Assembly (NCBI GenBank): GCA_017307755.1
Contig: JAFKGQ010000007.1
Location: 464,312-528,311 of the forward strand
Reading direction: 5' to 3'
Length of the DNA stretch: 64,000 bases
From: Chitinophagaceae bacterium
Lineage (GTDB): Bacteria; Bacteroidota; Bacteroidia; Chitinophagales; Chitinophagaceae
The notes below the pieces were generated by a model, which was given only the letters and a program-made list of their open reading frames with translations, was not told the DNA's origin and did no database searches. This document shows, piece by piece, positions 57,901-64,000 of the stretch. Within the stretch, counting starts at the first letter, position 1; the number at the start of each line of letters is the position of its first letter. The position numbers were made by a program, and so were the translations under genes.

Positions 57901-60900
57901 GCGGTGCCAGTTCCTGTATGAACAATTATGCATTCGTCACCAACAATGACGACAGCGCCTTCAATAGTAATATGTGCACCGGTGATCTCGACATGGCGTG
58001 GCGCACTTTCCGGCAAGCCTATCTGGACATCAAGCGGAAGTTGATCAATGCCCGTCTCAAGTCCATCCCATCCATCCCTAGCACCAATGACTTACTGGCA
58101 GCAGGGCATCAACCGCATTTCACGGATGCGGATGAGCTCATACAGGCCGTTGATCTTACTCCTCCATCTGATAAAGACGCTGCCTCACAGCAGAGCCAGA
58201 CAGCCATCAACAATTATTACGACGCCAATTGCCGCGCCTATGTCACCATGTGGTGGCAAAACCTGCAGAAGCCCTGTAACTATAATGCCACAGACTCGGC
58301 CATCATCATTCCCCGGCTGATACAGGTGTGTAAAGAAGGTTCTGATGGCAGCCATCCCTATGGCGCCAGTTCGGTCAGTCCTTCCAGTTCTTATCAATAC
58401 AAGAGCTTTGAAGATGTTATCCAGCAATACAATGCCGGAAAAAGCAAGCCGGCCACCTGCAATGTTTACGGTATCAAGGCGCCAAAGCCTTATGACCAGC
58501 AGCTGGCATACAGCAACAAACCCTTGTGGACACGCCCTGATAGTTGCGAATGCGACCATATCCAGTCGATCTACCGTAATTACCAGGCAGTAGCCAGTCA
58601 TTATTTGTCCTTCTCCGACTATGTATACAAGGCTTATCATACGTCCATGCCCGACTCTACCCTGAGCCAATTGAGGACCATGTGTACAGTACCTCCCGGC
58701 ACGGCAGGATGTAATTACCTGGCTACCCCCATCCAACTACCGCCGGCCATGCAGTGCAGCACGGGAGATATATGCGTAGGCTGTACCCAGTTTAAATCCC
58801 TGGATGCGGAGTTCCGGAGCAGATATCCCCAGGCATCACCCGTGGCCGCACCGTTACCTACCGACTCAGCGCAGCTGGCGGTCAATCAGCTGTATGAGCA
58901 GTTTATGAGCTATAGGCTGGGATATACAAAGACGGCCGGTGATTATTTAAGCTTTCTCAATAGCTGTAATGGTACTCCCAATGGTGGAAGTTTATATGAT
59001 TCCTTACAGACTATCTTAAATGGAGCAGTTTGCCAGTATAACGCACAGGCTGACTCGCTGGTGAACACACATCAATGCAATTATACGAACTGGGTAATCG
59101 GCTCATCCAACGAGTTGACACCTGGTGCTATCCGCAATGGCGTTACCGTAATGGCCGACACTGTAACTCCTTTGTATTACAGGTCTATCGTCTATGTAAG
59201 CCAAAGGGACTTTTGTATCAACAATGCAATATCATACGAGGCAAGAATAAAGGCTCCTATAAAAGACCAGAACGGAGTGCCGATGGATTGTGGAGATGTT
59301 TCATTCAATCTTTGGAATTCAAGCAACAACTCTATTCCAACGGATGTAGACGAGGGCATATATTTTCAACTTATCCCCTATTGCGGCTCGGGCTTCTATA
59401 GGTATCGCGGTGTTCGATATAATGACACAGCACTCGCCAATAAAGATTTTGAGGACTGGCATGTAGTAAAATATAAGATCACTCCAACAAAGGGGCAGCT
59501 CTTTTATGATGGCAGACTTATAAAGGAGATCCCACGGGACGGCAACTCTTTTATTTATAAGGCTAACTTTATGCCGATAGTGTTCAAAAGAGCCGAAAGA
59601 GCTCAGATGGACTGGTTTAAAATTTACGACGGTAACGACAATGTTATTTTTTCTGAAGATTTTGACAATGCTCCCGGCGCCTTTGCCAGACCCAATGTAG
59701 CTAGTTTGTGTCCCAAACCGGACTGTAAGGATTTCTTTACATGGTATTTCAACTCTCAGACCGGCAGTAATTATACCTATTCACAGATTGATTCGCTGTA
59801 CAGGAAGAATGGTATCATCCTACCCTGCTCTAGTCCTGGATCGCTGGATTCGGTAGTTGATGTCCCTGTTCATAAAGACTCCTGCGTCAATTATCAGTTT
59901 ATCAATGCTTACTCTCGGCTAAAGACCAGGGATCTTATTCAAACCCCCGATGGAGGCTATTTATTAGCTGGCTCTAGTGGTGGCGTGACCAACGGCCAGG
60001 GTATTCTACTTCTAAAGACAGATAAAATAGGAAATTATTTGTGGCACCAAGCTTATTCGGAACCAGGAACCGAAGATGTTAGCAGAATACGCAATACAAG
60101 GGACGGAGGGTTTATACTTATAGGTTCAACTACATCCTATACGCAACCTCAGGGTGAGCCTCTGGTCATAAAGTTGGATTCTATGGGTGCTGTCCAATGG
60201 ACTCGTACGATGGGCGCCGGTTCTGCCAATGGAGAAACAGGAGTGGACATCATTCAGACTTCAGATGGGGGATATGCCTTAGCCGCCAATTATAATAACG
60301 CCTCTGGCACTGCCGACTGGGAAGTCATTCGTCTGGATGGCAGCGGTAACACAATATGGGCCAAAACAATAGGCACAGATAGCACTGATAATATTGGGGG
60401 AATATTAGAAGACCAGGACACATTGGTCTTATCCGGGCTTTCCATATCTACCGAACTTGGGAATCCATCTTCCAAGTATGACGGGATGATCATGAAGATA
60501 ACCAAGGGCAATGGCAATGTTATCTGGGCTAAATCCTATGATTTTGACACTCGTTGTAATTGGTTCTTTGATATTAACAAGACAGGCAATGGGTACATCA
60601 TCAACAGCATGATGACAGATGACTACGCCCCCGGAAATTTGGGCAATATGCAGCATGTAGTAGTTGAAGTTAATAAGAACGGGGACACGTTGCGTGTAAG
60701 AAAAATAGCCTCACCTCCCGGAGCACAAACCTACTATGGAACGGTATACCCAACACCTGACGGTGGGTATATTTCAACCCAATATGAGGATAGTTCAGTT
60801 GCAGCAAATATTCATCTGCTCAAAACCAATAGCGTCGGTAATATCGAATGGTCCAATCGTATAAGGTTTACAGACAACCAATACATTGCACGCATTATCC

Positions 60901-63900
60901 GTAATAGCGACGGAACGTATACCGGTGCAGGTACCAAATTAACCGGAGCCTCCCAAAGTCCTATCCTGATAAGGACCGATAACTTGGGCAAAACTGGCTG
61001 TTATGATTCCGCTGAAAACCTTAGCAGTTCGAAACCAATCATTCATCAATACAATGAGACAATAACATCCAGTGATCTTAGCATCAACAATCTTCAAAGA
61101 GGCTTATCCGGAGACGTACGCCCACTCACACCAACGCTTAATTTGTGTTATCACAACACTTGTCTCCGTACTGTTACAGACACCCTTTTCCTCTGCGGTC
61201 GTTCCGAACCCGTGCTGCCCCCGGTGGAGATAAATACGATCAACAATTGCTCCGACTCCACCTTCTTCACCATCAGCAAAAGCACCGAACTCTTCAACGT
61301 CTACACCGACTCCATACAAAACAGGTTCGACAGCGCTTACCGCGCCCGCTGTATGCAGGCCTACCTGTATGAGCATTTTAGCGTAACCCACAATGTCAGC
61401 GAATACCACCACACCCTGTACTATTACGACCAGGCCGGCAACCTGCTCAAAACCGTACCGCCCGCCGGCGTCCAGGCCAATTATGACTCCGTATGGCTCG
61501 ACAACGTGGCAGCGGCCCGCGCGGCAGACCAATCTCTTGTCCCTGCCCACGGCCTGAATACCCAGTACCGCTATAACACCCTCAACCAGGTGGTGGCCCA
61601 GCAGACACCTGATGCCGGACAAAGCCGATTTTGGTACGACCGTCTGGGAAGACTGGCTATTTCGCAGAATGCCCGTCAGAAATATGTCAGCACCAGCGAA
61701 CAGGGCCGGCAATACAGCTACACCCTGTACGATTATATCGGCAGGATCACCGAGGTAGGCCAGATCGCCAACACAGGCGCCGCACCCATGACAGACTCCA
61801 TCAGCCGCGTGGAAAGCAACCTAACGGCCTGGCTCACGACCTCCCAGGCAGGGAAGGAGCAGATCACACAGACCGTGTACGACATCCCCTATGCAGGGTT
61901 TACCGGGCTCTCTTTCACCCCCATCGTCCAACGTAACCTGCGAAACCGGGTATCCTACACCTCCTTCACCACCACCAACAACCCCGCCCAATACAACCAG
62001 GGCACCTTCTACACCTATGACATCGAAGGCAATGTAGATACCCTCCTGCAAGACTATGGCAGCAGTACCTTCAGTCCCGTGCAGAATGTCATGAACCTTA
62101 ATGGCAACCGGTTCAAACGCCTCGTCTATCAATACGACCTCGTCAGCGGAAAGGTCAACAGCGTCGCCTACCAACCCCACCAGGTAGACGCTTTCTATCA
62201 CCGCTATACGTACGATGCAGAGAACCGCCTCACCCTGGCCGAAACCAGTACCGACAGCGTCTGGTGGGATAAAGAAGCCCGGTATGAGTATTACAAACAC
62301 GGCCCCCTGGCTCGGGTCATCCTGGGTGATAAAATGATCCAGGGGCTGGACTATGCCTATACCCTGCAAGGTTGGCTCAAAGGTGTCAATAGCACCAGCC
62401 TCCTGCCTGTCTATGACATGGGAAGGGATGGGGACACGACCTCTCAGAACAGATACATCGCCCGGGACATTTATGGCTTTGGCTTAAACTACTATACCGG
62501 CGACTATAGCGCCATCGGCACGGGCAAGAACCCCTTCCCCGGCAGCAGCGCCTTCCTGAATACAGCCGACAGGCCTCTGTTCAACGGCAACATCAGCAGC
62601 ATGGCCGTCAACCTGGGGGCCTTGTACCGCCATCAGCAGGGTTCCCCCGACACCAGCCATTGGAGAGGCCCCTTGCTGTATAGCTATCGTTATGACCAAC
62701 TGAACAGGATCACGGGCATGGATGCCTACTATGGCCTCAACCAGACTACCAATAGCTGGGCAGGATTGATGCCAACGCAGGATTTTAAAGAAAGAGTCGC
62801 CTATGACGGCAATGGCAACATCCAACGATACAAACGCAACAACTTCGGAGAGACAGGTCTGCCCATGGACAGCCTGGGGTACAGGTACATTGCCGGCACA
62901 AATAAGTTGCAACAGATCACCGACAGTGCCGACGATGCCATCGGTGGTGGTTATGACCTGCACAGCCAACCCCGGAACAACTATACCTACGACTCCATCG
63001 GCAACCTCATCAAAGACAGCAGCGAACGGATCAGCGCCATCAAATGGAATGTGTACGGTAAGATCACGGAAATCAACCATCGGACTACCACAGCCGCCAA
63101 CCCAACCAGGAACATCTATTACTTCTACGATGCCGCCGGCCACCGCATCGGCAAAAAAGTCACCCGGGGTGATACCAGCGCCATCACCTATACCTGGTAT
63201 GTAAGGGATGCCAGCGGCAATGTCATGTCCACCTATACAGCCACCCTTGACAGCAGCCAGGCCCTGGGCGATGCCGACCTCCAACTAAACGAGCAGCACC
63301 TCTACGGCAGCAGCCGGCTGGGGATCCTAACGGCCAACCGGTCAGCAGACGCCAACACAGAGGGGGTCAATAACTATGTATCCCCCTGGACGGGCACACA
63401 TCTGGGGTACTATGCCGGTCGGAAACAGTATGAACTGACCAATCATTTAGGCAATGTCCTGGCCACTATCTCGGATAAGAAAATCGGTGTATCTTTATCG
63501 GCAGACAGCTCTTTGATAGACCATTATGAGGCCGATGTGCAAACGGCCCAGGATTATTATCCTTTTGGTATGATCATGCCGGGGAGGATGCTCGCTACCC
63601 TCTCTATCCCAGGAGGCTCGTTCTCTGGAACGACCCAAGTGAATGGGTATACTCTACCTGTGGATTTGACGTTGAGTAGCAGAACAGGTAACCAGCCCAC
63701 CAGCTATGTAGCTACGGATATGATCGAACTGAACGATGGGTTTGAATCGGGCACCAATGATGATGTGACGGCTTATATTGCTGATGGCTCTTATGCAGGA
63801 GGTGGGAATGGAAGTAATGACAATGCGGTAGCTGGGGGTGGGAAGTACCGGTATGGGTTCAATGGACAAGAGAAATCAGATGAAATAAAAGGTTCTGGAA

Positions 63901-64000
63901 ACTCTTATACGGCGGAATTTTGGGAGTATGATCCACGAATAGGGCAAAGATGGAATTTGGATCCTAAACCCACTATAGGAGTCAGCCCTTACGCGGCATT
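54978..64000 (+). CDS. Giant RHS/YD-repeat protein with embedded beta-propeller (partial, runs off the window)
   Basis: An open frame of 3007 codons with no stop before the window end. I translated the 59.0-61.5 kb part codon by codon and checked that the frame at both ends agrees. Seen: signal peptide MKKLFIFSLLPALILVLCAA; FN3-like and YDYQGRPVIQ segments (to about 370); a cysteine-rich region (about 600-1270) with CYDC, CQSC, CEC and CVGC; a LamG-like domain at about 1400-1575; seven propeller repeats at about 1652-2011; YD repeats from about 2141 (LYYYDQAGNLLKT, YTYDAENRLTLAE); and the RHS core signature YGFNGQEKSDE, then YDPRIGQRWNLDP. In this family a variable toxin or enzyme domain follows that core, beyond position 64000. 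ATG 54978 is preferred; ATG 54966 overlaps the previous stop. Confidence 0.9.
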   Translation, partial: MKKLFIFSLLPALILVLCAAVDPVKTFGIQPPVLQVLDGSLGQLSKDSFNIVSDTLFFDPSYNSMLDKHYMVRNTVRLRINPYSPYFLKRTFSATLRLEIAKTDVNGTVTTFDTSLTVRYNKDSLIRDGDSYLFSNAYRVKVKVIDRQTDANWDVWKSLTLENELQSFPVFTFDCSKDTINSVSHATLDSNSVTDELPVNWTQVTSADQYDLEWTYIDSSALKSPRHLYGDPANPDATLIFGNSSSRVTITGTSYNIPLLYDGTGTLFFRVRPVQLQAGGGRSEGHWHSDKQTPGSFYFKGHQRNLNWQSTATFAEEGKRKVVVQYYDGSLRGRQTVTKDNTTNTTVVSESFYDYQGRPVIQVLPSPTFSNVIKYSQNFNLGLNGNAYDKRDFDTLADPSQYCNSGANAMGTGSGSSQYYSTANPDRDTGVAKYIPDAGGYPFTEVEYLQDNTGRISRQSGVGPRHRLGSGHETKYFYGTPDQRELDALFGTEVGDFSHYFKTVVQDANGQFSVSYTDMHGRTIATALANVPDSTKLDTLSSYRAQRITETLSTPTSNVVKDLVMESKKGLIVSMPGTHTFNYILNPASLQLPDCNNYTVCYDCLYDLEITITSDCNNQKLQGGQPFDTVFHNFSLGGRPDTTCGKPADSFAVSFSKYLQAGSYEITKRLSVSRYGENYYRDSVFMKRNSCRDINSFLQEQRAIQASITQCAPTCQSCIDSLGDWSSYYSRFIARTGIAPGDSSYKDMILSAYKEAQASCQLICDNINEADNIRQAMLLDMTPPSGQYANQDSTADPYSIFYVHKDINGNQTDVTEPVYTRNNNYLDENGNPDLVYDEKTDRMVKPQDLTPEAFAQKFKLPWAEGLLQYHPEYQKLVAYEQLGSSNDWDKRFGSVDTYAEAMKKGYLNPTGNTNAPFNRYNATVSADYDPVMVQGYMSSLNDSLKAYINRASTGNPNPLKLTLWGFATATIRCAGGASSCMNNYAFVTNNDDSAFNSNMCTGDLDMAWRTFRQAYLDIKRKLINARLKSIPSIPSTNDLLAAGHQPHFTDADELIQAVDLTPPSDKDAASQQSQTAINNYYDANCRAYVTMWWQNLQKPCNYNATDSAIIIPRLIQVCKEGSDGSHPYGASSVSPSSSYQYKSFEDVIQQYNAGKSKPATCNVYGIKAPKPYDQQLAYSNKPLWTRPDSCECDHIQSIYRNYQAVASHYLSFSDYVYKAYHTSMPDSTLSQLRTMCTVPPGTAGCNYLATPIQLPPAMQCSTGDICVGCTQFKSLDAEFRSRYPQASPVAAPLPTDSAQLAVNQLYEQFMSYRLGYTKTAGDYLSFLNSCNGTPNGGSLYDSLQTILNGAVCQYNAQADSLVNTHQCNYTNWVIGSSNELTPGAIRNGVTVMADTVTPLYYRSIVYVSQRDFCINNAISYEARIKAPIKDQNGVPMDCGDVSFNLWNSSNNSIPTDVDEGIYFQLIPYCGSGFYRYRGVRYNDTALANKDFEDWHVVKYKITPTKGQLFYDGRLIKEIPRDGNSFIYKANFMPIVFKRAERAQMDWFKIYDGNDNVIFSEDFDNAPGAFARPNVASLCPKPDCKDFFTWYFNSQTGSNYTYSQIDSLYRKNGIILPCSSPGSLDSVVDVPVHKDSCVNYQFINAYSRLKTRDLIQTPDGGYLLAGSSGGVTNGQGILLLKTDKIGNYLWHQAYSEPGTEDVSRIRNTRDGGFILIGSTTSYTQPQGEPLVIKLDSMGAVQWTRTMGAGSANGETGVDIIQTSDGGYALAANYNNASGTADWEVIRLDGSGNTIWAKTIGTDSTDNIGGILEDQDTLVLSGLSISTELGNPSSKYDGMIMKITKGNGNVIWAKSYDFDTRCNWFFDINKTGNGYIINSMMTDDYAPGNLGNMQHVVVEVNKNGDTLRVRKIASPPGAQTYYGTVYPTPDGGYISTQYEDSSVAANIHLLKTNSVGNIEWSNRIRFTDNQYIARIIRNSDGTYTGAGTKLTGASQSPILIRTDNLGKTGCYDSAENLSSSKPIIHQYNETITSSDLSINNLQRGLSGDVRPLTPTLNLCYHNTCLRTVTDTLFLCGRSEPVLPPVEINTINNCSDSTFFTISKSTELFNVYTDSIQNRFDSAYRARCMQAYLYEHFSVTHNVSEYHHTLYYYDQAGNLLKTVPPAGVQANYDSVWLDNVAAARAADQSLVPAHGLNTQYRYNTLNQVVAQQTPDAGQSRFWYDRLGRLAISQNARQKYVSTSEQGRQYSYTLYDYIGRITEVGQIANTGAAPMTDSISRVESNLTAWLTTSQAGKEQITQTVYDIPYAGFTGLSFTPIVQRNLRNRVSYTSFTTTNNPAQYNQGTFYTYDIEGNVDTLLQDYGSSTFSPVQNVMNLNGNRFKRLVYQYDLVSGKVNSVAYQPHQVDAFYHRYTYDAENRLTLAETSTDSVWWDKEARYEYYKHGPLARVILGDKMIQGLDYAYTLQGWLKGVNSTSLLPVYDMGRDGDTTSQNRYIARDIYGFGLNYYTGDYSAIGTGKNPFPGSSAFLNTADRPLFNGNISSMAVNLGALYRHQQGSPDTSHWRGPLLYSYRYDQLNRITGMDAYYGLNQTTNSWAGLMPTQDFKERVAYDGNGNIQRYKRNNFGETGLPMDSLGYRYIAGTNKLQQITDSADDAIGGGYDLHSQPRNNYTYDSIGNLIKDSSERISAIKWNVYGKITEINHRTTTAANPTRNIYYFYDAAGHRIGKKVTRGDTSAITYTWYVRDASGNVMSTYTATLDSSQALGDADLQLNEQHLYGSSRLGILTANRSADANTEGVNNYVSPWTGTHLGYYAGRKQYELTNHLGNVLATISDKKIGVSLSADSSLIDHYEADVQTAQDYYPFGMIMPGRMLATLSIPGGSFSGTTQVNGYTLPVDLTLSSRTGNQPTSYVATDMIELNDGFESGTNDDVTAYIADGSYAGGGNGSNDNAVAGGGKYRYGFNGQEKSDEIKGSGNSYTAEFWEYDPRIGQRWNLDPKPTIGVSPYAA
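59090..61120 (+). other. AT-richer domain insert in the RHS gene (LamG-like plus propeller)
   Basis: Base composition drops sharply: two lines counted at 60001-60120 give 33 and 43 percent G+C, while the line at 61501-61560 gives 65 percent. The edges are approximate. The segment encodes a LamG/concanavalin-like domain (AISYEARIKAPIK to EDFDNAPGAF) and the seven-repeat propeller, after which the ordinary RHS region resumes in frame. Confidence 0.65.
59931..61011 (+). repeat. Seven degenerate repeats, likely a seven-bladed beta-propeller
   Basis: Seven units of about 50-58 codons recur at roughly 59950, 60101, 60261, 60412, 60585, 60760 and 60910. Each begins near a DGGY-like turn (DGGYLLAGS, DGGFILIGS, DGGYALAAN, QDTLVLSGL, GNGYIINSM, DGGYISTQY, DGTYTGAGT). 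Most then have a LLKTDKIGN-like strand and a trailing W (YLWHQAY, VQWTRTM, TIWAKTI, VIWAKSY, IEWSNRI). Confidence 0.75.

Noticed and set aside
54966..64000. Possible frameshift or broken RHS gene
   Set aside because: The frame is the same at 54966, 59040 and 63843, and the stretch I translated codon by codon (about 59.0-61.5 kb) has no stop; the gene is intact but cut by the window edge.
1..64000. CRISPR arrays, insertion sequences, integrases, tRNA or rRNA genes
   Set aside because: No spaced short direct repeats, transposase motifs, terminal inverted repeats or RNA-gene signatures were seen; gaps between genes are nearly all under 200 bases.

Overview
The window looks like chromosome from a member of the Bacteroidota, most likely a Chitinophagaceae-type soil bacterium. 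This is inferred from two SusC/SusD pairs, a type IX secretion (T9SS) cargo next to a PorP/SprF protein, three MacB-like ABC permeases with no ATPase beside them, VCBS/ASPIC and PEGA lipoproteins, and very large SpvB/RHS-type proteins. I saw no rRNA, tRNA, CRISPR array, insertion sequence or phage gene. Genes are packed tightly; only one gap exceeds 300 bases (41260-41646).

Region 1 (76-9522, + strand) is a compact alpha-glucan utilisation operon: GH31 alpha-glucosidase, SusC, SusD, a SusE/F-like glycan-binding lipoprotein and a GH13 alpha-amylase lipoprotein. The expected logic is surface cutting by GH13, capture by SusD and SusE/F, import through SusC and trimming by GH31. Region 2 (9523-23817, - strand) is read right to left: a TMEM175-like channel, a PEGA lipoprotein, a second SusC/SusD pair, a large VCBS/ASPIC lipoprotein behind a terminator-like hairpin, and two tandem paralogous ABC permeases. 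Region 3 (23992-30193, + strand) is a 1697-residue PKD adhesin with a divergent T9SS type B-like C-terminus, followed by its likely PorP/SprF partner.

Region 4 (30159-38606, - strand) holds an S9 prolyl-oligopeptidase-type peptidase, a third ABC permease, a RibD/DHFR-like reductase, a secreted protein built from an internal duplication, and a formylglycine-generating-enzyme-like secreted protein. Region 5 (38709-41259) has an aldo/keto reductase convergent with a glutathione peroxidase and an OmpA/TSP3 envelope protein. A 387-base intergenic region with two operator-like inverted repeats follows.

Region 6 (41647 to the window end, + strand) is the most unusual part. It is a tightly coupled six-gene operon (ATGA and TAATG overlaps or gaps under 25 bases): an Ig/tail-fibre-like protein, a 739-residue outer-membrane-type protein, an FN3-like secreted protein, a 2592-residue SpvB-like/PA14 protein, a small LolA-like protein, and an RHS/YD-repeat protein of more than 3000 residues that runs off the window just after its RHS core signature. 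The RHS protein carries an AT-richer block encoding a LamG-like domain and seven repeats that look like a seven-bladed beta-propeller. SpvB-like protein, propeller and RHS shell together recall Tc-toxin B/C components, but the split and the partner genes differ. I read the operon as a candidate polymorphic toxin or surface-effector system whose variable tip and any immunity gene lie beyond position 64000.
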